NCBI GenBank assembly: GCA_009733745.1 | Contig: WNWL01000002.1 | Span: 434,001 to 498,000, forward strand | Direction of reading: 5' to 3' | Length of the DNA: 64,000 nt | Origin: Oceanobacillus sp. HTM 045 | GTDB lineage: Bacteria; Pseudomonadota; Alphaproteobacteria; Rhodobacterales; Rhodobacteraceae | In this document: one piece after another, positions 1-8,054 of the stretch | How positions within the stretch are numbered: position 1 is the stretch's first letter | How the letters are laid out: each line of letters opens with the position of its first letter | Position numbers and translations under genes: made by a program | The notes under the pieces: model-generated | Databases searched by the model: none | What the model saw: only the letters and a program-made list of their open reading frames with translations | Told to the model about the DNA's origin: nothing

Positions 1-1
1 G

Positions 2-1108
2 CAGATCGCCGACGGGATGGACAAGGCGCGGATGATGCGCTGGGTGAAGCTCTCCGAACTGCTGATCATGTGCGTGGCGGTGGTCGCCTACCAGATCCAG
101 AACGTGTTCCTGCTCTATGTCGTGCTGTTCATGATGGGGGCGCAGTCGGCCGCCTTCGCGCCGATCAAGTACGCGGTGCTGCCGCAATACCTGCGCCCGC
201 GCGAGCTGATCGGCGGCAACGGGCTGGTGCAGGCGGCGACCTTCATCGCCATCCTGCTCGGCACCATCGCGGGCTTCCAGCTGATCCTGACCGAGATGGG
301 CGTGACCATCGTCTGCATCGCGGTGATCTCGGTGGCGCTGGTCGGGCTGGCGGCGGCGTTCTACACCCCCTCCGCCCCGCCGCCGCCGGGGGAGAAGCCG
401 GTGGTGGACTGGGTGTTCCCGCGGGCGATGTGGCGGCTGGTCAACGCCTGCCGCGACGTGCCCTCGGCGATGATGTCGGTCTATGCCATCGCCTGGTTCT
501 GGTTCGTCGGCGCGACCTTCATGGCGCTGCTGCCGCCCTTCGCCAAGGAGGTGCTGCAGGTCAACGAGGACATGACCACGGTGCTGCTCGGCGCCTTCTC
601 GGTCGGCGTGGCGCTGGGCGCGCTGGTGGTCGAGAAGGCGGCGAACGGCGAGGTCAGCGTGGACCTCGCGCCGCTCGGGGCGCTGGGGATCGCGATCTTC
701 TCGGCGCTGCTCTGGATCGTCACGCCCGCGCCGGTCGAGGGGCGTGAGCTGCGCGGGGCGCTGGAGTTCCTCGGCGGGTTCGAGGGCATCGCGGTGATGA
801 TCACTTTCGTCGGGCTGGCGGCCTCGGCCGGGCTCTACGTCACGCCGATGAACGCGGTGCTGCAGCGGGAGGCGCCGGACCACCGCCGATCGCAGTTCAT
901 CGCCTGCTCCAACGTGGTCGATTCGGCCTGCATGGTGTTCTCGGCGGCGCTCGCCGCGGCGCTGGGCGCGGCCGGGCTCTCGCCGATCGGGGTGATGGGC
1001 GTGGTCGGGCTGACCGCGCTGCCGATGGCCTTCGCCGTGGCCCGCTACGCGCCGATGACGGCGCTGGGGCGGGTGGCGCTCAGGCTGTTCCCGCGGGTGA
1101 TGGGGTAG
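2..1108 (+). CDS. MFS transporter, LplT-like, 5' end outside window
   Basis: The frame is open from the first bases, so the N-terminus is missing. The first residues (QIADGMDKARMMRWVK) fit the cytoplasmic loop between TM2 and TM3 of MFS carriers, so I infer that about the first two helices are absent. The remaining ~368 residues carry many hydrophobic segments. The segment FAPIKYAVLPQYLRPRELIGGNG resembles LplT-type lysophospholipid carriers and the MFS half of fused acyltransferase/transporters (family knowledge). It would sit in the inner membrane. The substrate cannot be fixed from the fragment. The stop TAG at 1106-1108 is followed directly by intergenic repeat copy A. Confidence 0.8.
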   Translation, partial: QIADGMDKARMMRWVKLSELLIMCVAVVAYQIQNVFLLYVVLFMMGAQSAAFAPIKYAVLPQYLRPRELIGGNGLVQAATFIAILLGTIAGFQLILTEMGVTIVCIAVISVALVGLAAAFYTPSAPPPPGEKPVVDWVFPRAMWRLVNACRDVPSAMMSVYAIAWFWFVGATFMALLPPFAKEVLQVNEDMTTVLLGAFSVGVALGALVVEKAANGEVSVDLAPLGALGIAIFSALLWIVTPAPVEGRELRGALEFLGGFEGIAVMITFVGLAASAGLYVTPMNAVLQREAPDHRRSQFIACSNVVDSACMVFSAALAAALGAAGLSPIGVMGVVGLTALPMAFAVARYAPMTALGRVALRLFPRVMG

Positions 1109-1266
1109 CCACAGCCCGGGCGACCAGCCCGGGCCACGCCCGGCCCTTCCCCCGGCCGGGCGTTTTGCAACGCTGCAAGGTGATCTGAGGGCGGGAGGGG
1201 GTGCCGGGATAAACCAAGCGACCCCGAAGCAGCACCTCGCCCGTCCAGGGCCGGTCGTGTCCCTAC
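1109..1266 (+). repeat. Intergenic ~170 bp repeat, copy A
   Basis: This copy fills the whole gap between two convergent genes and begins at the base after the MFS stop. It shows the family signatures in order: two GCCCGGGC palindromes separated by GACCA, a GC-rich hairpin built on CGCCCGGCC/GGCCGGGCG, GCAACGCTGCAAGG, the A/T-rich core ATAAACCAAGC, and the tail GCCCGTCCAGGGCCGG followed by GTGTCCCT. The stop codon of the opposing gene (1263-1265) lies inside the tail. Other copies are at 28596, 36150, 36400, 36670, 44269, 44440 and 44701. Confidence 0.85.
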
Positions 1267-2258
1267 GCGCTCAACTCGTAGGCCAGCCTCTCCCCTGACG
1301 CCGCCTTGCGGCAGGCGCCGTGGGCGGCGATGACGTGGCGGTGGTCGGTGCCGCAGCATCCGCCGATGATCCGCAGGCCCGGCAACAGCGCGCGGAGCCG
1401 GCGGTAGTCGGCGCCGAATTCCAGCGGGTCGCCGTCGTCGAGCGTGGTCGATTCGTCCAGCTCCGCATGGCTGAGCTTCGATGCGTTGGCCCGGATCCCG
1501 CCGATCCGCGCGACCCAGTCGCCGCCCGCCGCGAGCGCGTGCTCGAAATGGGTCGGGTGGGCGCAGTTGACCATGTAGTGCAGCGGGCCCCCGCCATTCG
1601 CCCCGCCGGTCGCCGCGTCGACCGCGGCGATGGCCTCGGCCAGCGTCTCGCCGGTGGGCAGCCGCCCGTCGGTCTCGGTGGTGAAGGATATTGCCACCGG
1701 CATGTCCGCATCCTGCGCTGCGCGGACGATGCCGGTGGCCTCCTCGGGGGAGGTCATGGTGACGGCGCAGATCATGTCGGCGCCGGCCTCGGCCAGCGTC
1801 ATGACCTGGGCGCGGTGGTAGTCCCGCGCCTCCTCGGCCGTCATGCGTTCCTCGGGGCGGTAGCCATCGCCGCGCGGGCCGAGATTGCCCGCGACGATGA
1901 TCGGCTGACCCGGCACCTCGTATTCGGCGCGCAGGTCGTGCAGCATCGCCACGCAGGCGCGGTTGGCGATGGCCAGCGCCTCGGCGTCGTAGCCGAGCCG
2001 CGCGCCCCAGTCGCGGCTGGCGCGCCAGGTCGCGCTCTCCAGCACGAAGCCGGTGCCGAGCAGCAGCGCGGCTTCCAGATAGGGCGCGTAGTAGTTCTCC
2101 AGCGCCGCGCGGCCCGCCTCGGTGCGGATCAGGTCGAAGGCGGCGAAATGCGGCAGTTCCATCCCGCGGCGGAAGACCAGGGTGGTCTCAAGCCCGCCGT
2201 CGGTGAGGAACTGCCGCTCCTTCAGGATCGAAATGCTGTCGCGGTATCTCGGTTTCAT
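1263..2258 (-). CDS. Homocysteine S-methyltransferase family protein (BMT-like)
   Basis: The 331-residue protein starts at ATG 2258 (MKPRYRDSISILKERQFLTD); frame extension upstream of this has no family likeness. It shows the zinc-binding pattern of the family: a Cys in VNCAHP and the pair in IIGGCCGTD near the C-terminus, plus an early TDGGLETT motif typical of the barrel's first strand. Members move a methyl group from S-methylmethionine or betaine-like donors to homocysteine in the cytosol, or act on other thiols (family knowledge). The donor here is unknown. It stands alone, divergent from ycgN across 195 bp and convergent with the MFS gene. Its stop lies inside repeat copy A. Confidence 0.8.
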   Translation of the reverse strand: MKPRYRDSISILKERQFLTDGGLETTLVFRRGMELPHFAAFDLIRTEAGRAALENYYAPYLEAALLLGTGFVLESATWRASRDWGARLGYDAEALAIANRACVAMLHDLRAEYEVPGQPIIVAGNLGPRGDGYRPEERMTAEEARDYHRAQVMTLAEAGADMICAVTMTSPEEATGIVRAAQDADMPVAISFTTETDGRLPTGETLAEAIAAVDAATGGANGGGPLHYMVNCAHPTHFEHALAAGGDWVARIGGIRANASKLSHAELDESTTLDDGDPLEFGADYRRLRALLPGLRIIGGCCGTDHRHVIAAHGACRKAASGERLAYELSA

Positions 2259-2453
2259 GATGTCGCTTTTTCGGCCGGGGCCTGGGCCCGGGGGCCGGCA
2301 ATCGGTTGATCTCTGCCCCCTTGGAACCACGGGAGGGCGACCCGGCGCTGTGCCGTTTCCCACACTCGCGCGACGGCGGGCGGGGATCGCCGTTTGCGCA
2401 CCGGCCGCCGATCCGATATCCGGGCGGGAGACCCTCTGACCCGAAGGCTTTCC

Positions 2454-2960
2454 ATGAGCCAGCCCACCCGCAAACCGCCCGGCAAACCCGCCAACGAGCC
2501 CGCAAGCCAACCGGCTCTCCGCGACCGGTTCTGGGAGACCGTGCCGCTCGACGGGATGACCCGCGGCGAGTGGGAGGCGCTCTGCGACGGCTGCGCGCTC
2601 TGCTGCCTGATCAAGCTGGAGGACGAGGACAGCGGCGAGATCGCCTACACCGACATCTCCTGCCGGTTGCTCGACTGCGGCACCTGCCGGTGCGGCAACT
2701 ACCCGCTGCGCTCGCAGTTGGTGGAGGGCTGCCTCGTGCTGACGCCGGAGAGCCTGCCCGAGATCGCGCCCTGGCTGCCCGGCACCTGCGCCTACCGGCG
2801 GCTGCACGAGGGGCGGCAACTGCCGGACTGGCACCCGCTCGTCTCCGGCGACCCGGAGGGGCCGCACCGGGCCGGCGTCTCGCTGATGGGGGCGATGGTG
2901 CCGGAATACGAGGTCGACGAGGACGATTACGGCGACCGGGTGATCGAGGGGGTGCTCTGA
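2454..2960 (+). CDS. YcgN/YkgJ-type cysteine-cluster protein (UPF0260)
   Basis: The 168-residue protein starts at ATG 2454 (MSQPTRKPPGKPA). The cysteines follow the family pattern: CDGCALCC near residue 46, then CRLLDCGTCRC and a later C in GTCAYRR. These are presumed metal or Fe-S ligands. The end PEYEVDEDDYGDRVIEGVL is typical of UPF0260. The biochemical function of the family is not established. The N-terminal ~30 residues are a low-complexity K/P/A/Q stretch from short repeats. Its TGA overlaps the ATG of the aldolase gene (TGATG), so the two are probably translationally coupled. Confidence 0.85.
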   Translation: MSQPTRKPPGKPANEPASQPALRDRFWETVPLDGMTRGEWEALCDGCALCCLIKLEDEDSGEIAYTDISCRLLDCGTCRCGNYPLRSQLVEGCLVLTPESLPEIAPWLPGTCAYRRLHEGRQLPDWHPLVSGDPEGPHRAGVSLMGAMVPEYEVDEDDYGDRVIEGVL

Positions 2961-4012
2961 TGTTCTTCAAGTCCGACAACACCGCGGCGGTGGCCCCGCG
3001 CATCCTCGACGCGGTCGCCCGCGCGGGCGCGGGCTACGCCACGCCCTATGGCGGCGACGACCTGACGGCGGCCTGCGAGGCGCGGGTGCGCGAGGTGTTC
3101 GAACACCCGGACGCGCGGGTCTTTCTCGTCGCGACCGGCACGGCGGCGAACGCGCTGTCGCTCGCCTGCCTCTGCCCGCCCTGGGCGACGGTGTTCTGCC
3201 ACGCGGAGGCGCATGTCTCGGTCGACGAATGCGCCGCGCCGGAGTTCTTCACCGGCGGCGCCAAGCTGACGCTCCTGCCCGGGCGCGATGCGAAGATCGA
3301 GCCCGGCGCGCTGGCCCGCGCCGTCGCCGCGACCGGCACCAAGGGCGTGCACGGGGTGCAGAAGGGTGCGCTCTCGCTCAGCCAGGCGACGGAACTGGGC
3401 GCGGCCTACACGGCGGAGGAGATCGCCGCGCTGGCTGGGATCGCGCATGGCGCGGGGATGAAGGTGCACATGGACGGCACCCGCTTCGCCAACACGGTCG
3501 CGCATCTCGGCGCGAGCCCGGCGGAGCTGTCGTGGAAGGCGGGGGTGGACGTGCTCTGCCTCGGCGCCACCAAGAACGGCGCGATCGCCTCGGAGGCGGT
3601 GGTGCTGTTCGACCCGGAGATGGCCTGGGAATTCGAGCTGCGCCGCAAGCGCGGCGGGCATCTCTTCTCCAAGATGCGCTTCGTCGCGGCGCAGATGGAC
3701 GCCTACCTGACCGATGGCCTCTGGCTCGATCTCGCGGGGCAGGCCAACGCGATGGCCGCGCGGCTGCGCGCCGGGATCGACGCGGCCGAGGGCGCGCGGG
3801 TGACCAACGAGCCGGGCGCCAACATGCTCTTCGCCGAGATCACGCTCGGCGCACACCGCCGCCTCACCGCCGCCGGGGCGCAGTACTACCCCTGGCCCGA
3901 GGGCCAGGCGGAGGACGGGCCGGACGACGCGCCGCTCTCGATCCGGCTGGTCACCTCGTTCCAGACCACCGAGGCGGACGTGGACGCCTTCCTCGACGCG
4001 CTCGCCGGCTGA
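2960..4012 (+). CDS. Threonine aldolase family PLP enzyme (low-specificity L-threonine aldolase)
   Basis: The 350-residue protein starts at ATG 2960, overlapping the ycgN stop. It opens with FFKSDNTAAVAPRIL. The glycine-rich GTGTAAN-type loop (VATGTAANALS) and HMDGTRFAN are typical, and the PLP lysine is in LGATKNGAIASE. Family members cleave L-threonine or L-allo-threonine to glycine and acetaldehyde in the cytosol; a related beta-eliminating lyase role is possible. Length and motifs are complete, with nothing missing. The pairing with YcgN may reflect only co-translation. Confidence 0.85.
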   Translation: MFFKSDNTAAVAPRILDAVARAGAGYATPYGGDDLTAACEARVREVFEHPDARVFLVATGTAANALSLACLCPPWATVFCHAEAHVSVDECAAPEFFTGGAKLTLLPGRDAKIEPGALARAVAATGTKGVHGVQKGALSLSQATELGAAYTAEEIAALAGIAHGAGMKVHMDGTRFANTVAHLGASPAELSWKAGVDVLCLGATKNGAIASEAVVLFDPEMAWEFELRRKRGGHLFSKMRFVAAQMDAYLTDGLWLDLAGQANAMAARLRAGIDAAEGARVTNEPGANMLFAEITLGAHRRLTAAGAQYYPWPEGQAEDGPDDAPLSIRLVTSFQTTEADVDAFLDALAG

Positions 4013-4018
4013 AACCGC

Positions 4019-4078
4019 GGTTGGCGCCGCGGTCGACTCAACGGTTGACGCCGCGGCTGACGCCATGGTTGACGCAGG
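4019..4078 (+). repeat. Five tandem 12 bp units behind the aldolase stop
   Basis: Units start at 4019, 4031, 4043, 4055 and 4067 and are variants of GGTTGACGCCGC. The second unit is the most diverged (GGTCGACTCAAC). The array begins 7 bases after the stop. Similar 12 bp arrays lie behind prpE and the RadC-like gene. Confidence 0.8.
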
Positions 4079-4166
4079 GGAAGGCCCTGCGGTTGCGGGC
4101 GGCTGCACGAAGTCGCCCCGTTAACCGGAAAAATTAACCGCAAATTCGACAATATTTTCGCTCAGA

Positions 4167-4195
4167 TTGACTTTTTCGCCCTTTCGTGTTGTTTT
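4167..4195 (+). promoter_or_regulatory. Possible promoter of the VPLPA-CTERM gene
   Basis: TTGACT at 4167-4172 lies 17 bases before TGTTTT at 4190 in an A/T-rich patch that is rare in this genome. If used, transcription would begin near 4202, which supports the GTG start at 4225 rather than the earlier ATG at 4198. Confidence 0.35.
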
Positions 4196-4224
4196 ACATG
4201 CGTTTCGTAGGTGGGAGTTCCAGC

Positions 4225-4869
4225 GTGTTCCGAGTTCGGTTACTTGCAGTATATTCAATCCTTGCGTGTCTTATTGGCTCAGGCATCGCACAAGCTGCAC
4301 CCGTCACCGTTTTCGACTTTTCCGGGATGCGCGGAAGCGCCGCCTCGCATGGCTATGTTTCCGGCGACCTGACGCTCGACGTCACCGCCACCGAGAGCGC
4401 GGCGCGGACGACGCTGCCGGGCTTTCCCAGCGTGGTCGAGTTCCGCGGCCTCGGCGTCTGGAGCCTATCCGGCGACCAGTTCTTCCACGACGCCTATTTC
4501 GTCGACGGCGCGCCCCTGCCCGAGGCGCTGATCTTCAGCTTCGGCAGCGAGGTGCAGATCCGCTCGATCACCTTCGAGGTGTTCGACCAGGAAAACTCGT
4601 TCCGCTGGTTCAGCGGCAACTCCGGCTGGAGCGGGGAGACGGCCATCGTCGGGAGCGGCCCGCTAGTCGACTACGCCTTCGGCACGCCGCTGACGGGCAC
4701 CACCTTCGGCTTCGGGACCGGTGCGCCGACGAGCGCCTTCAAGATTTCCGCGATCGGCGTCTCGCCGGTGGCCGCGGTGCCGTTGCCGCCCGCGCTGGTG
4801 CTGCTGGTTGGCGCCATCGCGGCGCTGGCGCTCCTGAAGCGCACCCTGCCCGCGCGCCAGACCGCCTGA
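4225..4869 (+). CDS. Secreted VPLPA-CTERM surface protein
   Basis: The 214-residue protein reads as an export cargo. I chose GTG 4225 because it gives a clean signal peptide (VFRVRLLAVYSILACLIGSGIAQA) with GGGAG seven bases upstream; ATG 4198 or GTG 4186 are in-frame alternatives. The mature part is a beta-rich domain without cysteines or catalytic motifs I recognise. The C-terminus is a tripartite sorting tail: VPLPPAL, a hydrophobic helix (VLLVGAIAALALL) and basic KR. Such VPLPA-CTERM tails are, from family knowledge, processed by an exosortase and lead to outer-surface attachment. No exosortase is in this window. Confidence 0.75.
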   Translation: MFRVRLLAVYSILACLIGSGIAQAAPVTVFDFSGMRGSAASHGYVSGDLTLDVTATESAARTTLPGFPSVVEFRGLGVWSLSGDQFFHDAYFVDGAPLPEALIFSFGSEVQIRSITFEVFDQENSFRWFSGNSGWSGETAIVGSGPLVDYAFGTPLTGTTFGFGTGAPTSAFKISAIGVSPVAAVPLPPALVLLVGAIAALALLKRTLPARQTA

Positions 4870-4976
4870 GCGGTTCGGCCGGGAATCACCTCACCGGACA
4901 TCATGGATCGCGCACCGCAAGGCGCGGTGCGGCCGCCGCCTTGTGCGTGCGTGCAGTCGTTCTGGAGGGGGGGGGA

Positions 4977-5051
4977 TGGCTCCGGCGGTAGGATTCGAAC
5001 CTACGACCAGCGGATTAACAGTCCGATGCTCTACCACTGAGCTACGCCGGA
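4977..5051 (-). tRNA. tRNA-Asn (GTT)
   Basis: On the minus strand this folds as a cloverleaf starting TCCGGCG at 5051 with acceptor partner CGCCGGA at 4987-4981. The D-arm is GCTCAGTGGTAGAGC, the anticodon loop CTGTTAA (anticodon GTT), the T-arm GTAGGTTCGAATCCTAC, and the discriminator G is followed by an encoded CCA (4979-4977). The first pair of the anticodon stem is mismatched. Confidence 0.95.
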
Positions 5052-5184
5052 AAAGCCAGACCCGGGTTTCGGGTGCGCGGCGTATAACAAAGCCTGATTG
5101 GCCCGTCCAGTAGGTTTGCGACGAGTTTTTTCGCCGCCCGCGCCGCCGGCCGGTCCGCGCCCCGCTCGCCTCCTGCCGTGCGTC

Positions 5185-5982
5185 CTACTGGGCGGCGAGC
5201 GGCAGGGTGCCGCCGAAATCGCGGGTTGCCTCCTGCGCGGCCTGAGCGACCATGCGGCCGAGCGCGGGCAGGCGCTGGGTCTGGACGCGCGCGCTCGGGC
5301 CGGAGACCGAGACGGCGGCGACAGGATGGCCGTGCTCGTCGAAGATCGGCGCGGCGACGCAGCGGAGGCCCTCCGCGTGCTCCTCGTCGTCGATCGCGTA
5401 GCCGAGCTCGCGCACCTCGCCCAGCGCGCGGATGAAGGCGGGCGCGTCGGGCAGCGTGCGCTCGGTCGCGCGCTCGAAGCGGACCATCTCGACCGTGCTG
5501 CTGCGGGCATCGTCCGACATGAAGGCGGCGAGCACCTTGCCCGCGGCAGAGGAATGCAGCGGCACCCGGCCGCCGACGCCGGTGATGGCGCGCATGGCGT
5601 GGCGCGATTCGATCTGGCCGATGCAGACCGCCTCGCCGTCGCTGATGACGTAGAGATTGGCGGTCTCGCCCGACAGCTCCATCAGCCGCTTGAGATAGGG
5701 CCGGGCGAGGTTCAGCTTGTCACGCGACCGGGCGAAGGCGGCGCCGACGATGAATGCCGAGACGCCGATGCGCCAGAGATTGGTGCCCGCCTCGGGGCGC
5801 ACGAACCGCTCGGACTCGAGCGTGGTGAGCAGGCGGTGAACGGTGGAGGGCGGCAGCGAGGCGGCTTCCGACACCTCCGTCAGGGTCATGCCATCGGAGT
5901 TTTCGGCAAGATGCTCGAGGATACGGAGCGCCCGTGTCAACGAACGTACCTGGCCGGTTCCACGCGCTGAATCATCGGACAT
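5185..5982 (-). CDS. IclR family transcriptional regulator
   Basis: The 265-residue protein starts at ATG 5982 (MSDDSARGTGQVRSL) with AAGG nine bases upstream; longer readings add a non-family leader. Residues ~12-75 form the winged helix (SLTRALRILEHLAE, LPPSTVHRLLTTLES) and the rest is the IclR effector domain with the typical GGRVPLHSSAAGKVLAA and LGYAIDDEEHAEGLRCVAAPIF segments. IclR proteins usually bind small organic acids and control a neighbouring catabolic operon. Here no divergent operon exists, so the target lies elsewhere or is the gene itself. A 10 bp palindrome lies 52-61 bases upstream. Confidence 0.9.
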   Translation of the reverse strand: MSDDSARGTGQVRSLTRALRILEHLAENSDGMTLTEVSEAASLPPSTVHRLLTTLESERFVRPEAGTNLWRIGVSAFIVGAAFARSRDKLNLARPYLKRLMELSGETANLYVISDGEAVCIGQIESRHAMRAITGVGGRVPLHSSAAGKVLAAFMSDDARSSTVEMVRFERATERTLPDAPAFIRALGEVRELGYAIDDEEHAEGLRCVAAPIFDEHGHPVAAVSVSGPSARVQTQRLPALGRMVAQAAQEATRDFGGTLPLAAQ

Positions 5983-6033
5983 GTCGCTACCTTTTCGCCC
6001 TTCTGATGCTGATGCCTGCCTAGGTATTGACTC

Positions 6034-6043
6034 TGGTATACCA
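6034..6043. promoter_or_regulatory. Perfect 10 bp palindrome TGGTATACCA, putative operator
   Basis: It sits within TTGACTCTGGTATACCAAT, 52-61 bp before the IclR start. Both IclR- and GntR-type regulators use short symmetric sites of this kind. Autoregulation of the IclR gene is the simplest reading. Confidence 0.45.
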
Positions 6044-6387
6044 ATTTGCAACGCCGAACTCACGGTGCGGCGCAGCAATACTTCGGCCCAGCGCGGCCCT
6101 TCCCGGCATCATCTGCGGATCGGCCCGGCGGCGGCGCAGCCCGTTTTGGCGCGCCGTGTACGGTGACGGTTGCATGAGACCCCGCTGCCTGCGCGCCCGC
6201 AAGAATTTTTGCGCCACGAAGCCGGGAGTCTCCTCTCGCCACCAACGCCTTAACGATTGATTTACCATCGCCCGGTTACCGTTTCCCTACTACTCGCCGG
6301 GTTGGCGGCGCGGGATGTGCATCACCCCCCCGTTCTCACACACATCCCGTTGCCCGCCGGCGAGCGACCCACCCTCAGACGGGTCCT

Positions 6388-6414
6388 CCGCCCCGGCTCG
6401 AATGGCCGGGGCGG
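6388..6414 (-). terminator. GC-rich hairpin behind the LuxO-like gene
   Basis: Perfect 10 bp arms CCGCCCCGGC / GCCGGGGCGG with a 7-base loop lie 57 bases past the stop of the activator gene. There is no T-run on the minus strand; on the plus strand AATGCTTTT follows. It is a terminator or stabilising hairpin of uncertain efficiency. Confidence 0.4.
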
Positions 6415-6470
6415 AATGCTTTTCTGGCCCCTTCTTTCCGTCTCGGCGGGGCGTTCCTCTGCCCTCGGCC

Positions 6471-8048
6471 TCAGGCGGGCCGTTTCGTGACGCGGCGGCC
6501 CTCGCCCTCCGAGTCGCGCTTGCGGTAGAGGGTCGACGGGCTGACCCCGAGCAGCCGCGCCGCCTTCGGGATCGACCCGCCGCAGCTTGCCACCGTCTCG
6601 GCGATGAACGCCTCCTCGAGATCGGCCAGCGTGGTGCCGACCAGCGACCGGAGGGCGGCGGCGAGTTCGTCCGCCTCCTCCCCCGGCGGTGCGTCGCCCT
6701 GCTCGGGCGGCAGCGGGCCCACGGCGGGCGCCGCCGCAGCCGGGACCGCGGTGGGAAGCGGCATGCCGCCCTCGTAGTCGCGGATCCAGGGCGGCAGCAT
6801 CGCGGCGGTGATGACCGTTCCCTCGCCCAGCACGACCGCGTTGCGCAGCACGTTCTGCACCTCGCGCACGTTGCCCGGCCAGGGATAGCGGCGGAACGCC
6901 TCCTGCACCTCGGGGCTGAGCGCGCGGAAGGCGCGGTTCTCCTGCCGCGCATAGGCCAGCAGCAGGCGCTCGGCGATCTCGATCACGTCGTCGCCGCGCT
7001 CGCGCAGCGGCGGGATGCGCAGGGGCACGACGTGGAGGCGGTAGTAGAGATCCTCGCGGAACCGCCCGGCCCGGACCTCGGCGAAGGGATCGCGGTTGGT
7101 GGCGCAGACGATCCGCACGTCGACCCGCTGGACCTGCGTCGCGCCGACCGGCTGGATGGTGGAGGTCTGCAGGAAGCGCAGCAGCTTGGTCTGCAGCGCG
7201 GGGTGCATCTCGCAGATCTCGTCGAGGAACAGCGTGCCGCCATCCGCCGCCGCGGCCGCGCCCTTCTTGTCGGAAATCGCGCCGGTGAAGGAGCCGCGGA
7301 GGTGGCCGAACACCTCCGATTCGAGCAGGTCGGCGGGGATGGCGCCGCAGTTGATCGGCACGAACGGCCCGGCGCTCCGGTCCGACAGGTTGTGGATCGC
7401 GTGCGCGGCCAGTTCCTTGCCGGTGCCGCTCTCTCCGTTGATGAACACGGTCGCGGTGGACCGGCCGACATTGCGGATGGTGGCGTAGATCTTGCGCATC
7501 ACCGGCGAGTTGCCGACGAAGCCCTCGAAATCGGCCGTCATCGGGCCGGGGGCGGGTTCGTCCGCCGCGGCCGGCAGATCCGTGTCCGGGCCGGGGATGC
7601 CCGCAGGGGCCGGTGCGCCGGTATGGCCGTTGGTGCCGCCCCGCTCCGCGGTGCGGCGCTCGTCGTCCATCGCGCGGGCGCGGGCGGCGTTCGAGACCGC
7701 GCCGAGCAGGCGCTTGTCGTCGAACGGCTTCACGAGGAAGTCGAACGCCCCGGCGCGCATCGCCTCGACCGCGAGGTTGATCGAGCCGTCGGAGGTGATG
7801 ACGATGAAGCGGGCCGGGTTGCCGGCGGCGGTCGCCTCCTCCAGCACTTCCATGCCGAAGCCGTCGGGCAGCATCATGTCGAGCAGGATGACCGAATAAC
7901 TGTTGCGCGCGATCACCGAGCGGGCGTCGGCGACGCAGTCGACATGCTCGACCTCCCAGCCGGCCTTCGTCAGCGCGGCCTTGTAGATGGTTGCGAGGGA
8001 GGCAGTGTCTTCAACAAGCAGGATCGATTCGGCGTCGGCGCCGGGCAT
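6471..8048 (-). CDS. LuxO/NtrC-like sigma-54 response regulator
   Basis: The 525-residue protein has a receiver domain at ~7-125 (phospho-acceptor D57 in VILLDMMLPDG), a proline/glycine-rich linker, an AAA+ domain from ~176 (FVGNSPVMRKIY; Walker A GESGTGKE; Walker B GGTLFLDE; RPLRERGDD-type segment), and a C-terminal Fis-type HTH (SIPKAARLLGVSPSTLYRK). The sigma-54 contact loop reads GSFTGA rather than the usual GAFTGA. It activates sigma-54 promoters when phosphorylated (family role). It is the last gene of a three-gene phosphorelay transcribed from 10683 down, 6 bp after the receiver/HPt gene. The likeness is to Vibrio LuxO, but the signal is unknown. Confidence 0.9.
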   Translation of the reverse strand: MPGADAESILLVEDTASLATIYKAALTKAGWEVEHVDCVADARSVIARNSYSVILLDMMLPDGFGMEVLEEATAAGNPARFIVITSDGSINLAVEAMRAGAFDFLVKPFDDKRLLGAVSNAARARAMDDERRTAERGGTNGHTGAPAPAGIPGPDTDLPAAADEPAPGPMTADFEGFVGNSPVMRKIYATIRNVGRSTATVFINGESGTGKELAAHAIHNLSDRSAGPFVPINCGAIPADLLESEVFGHLRGSFTGAISDKKGAAAAADGGTLFLDEICEMHPALQTKLLRFLQTSTIQPVGATQVQRVDVRIVCATNRDPFAEVRAGRFREDLYYRLHVVPLRIPPLRERGDDVIEIAERLLLAYARQENRAFRALSPEVQEAFRRYPWPGNVREVQNVLRNAVVLGEGTVITAAMLPPWIRDYEGGMPLPTAVPAAAAPAVGPLPPEQGDAPPGEEADELAAALRSLVGTTLADLEEAFIAETVASCGGSIPKAARLLGVSPSTLYRKRDSEGEGRRVTKRPA

Positions 8049-8054
8049 CCTCTA

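Larger units (their letters stand above)
5983..6470. other. 488 bp gene-free region upstream of the IclR gene
   Basis: It holds the IclR upstream palindrome (6034-6043), A/T-rich patches around 6050 and 6240-6290 (including TTAACGATTGATTTACC), and the hairpin at 6388-6414 behind the sigma-54 activator gene. I see no convincing gene. Confidence 0.6.

Noticed and set aside
6245-6262. CtrA-like box TTAACGATTGATTTACC
   Set aside because: One mismatch to TTAA-N7-TTAAC and no start codon placed suitably; TTAA words cluster in several A/T patches here without the right spacing.
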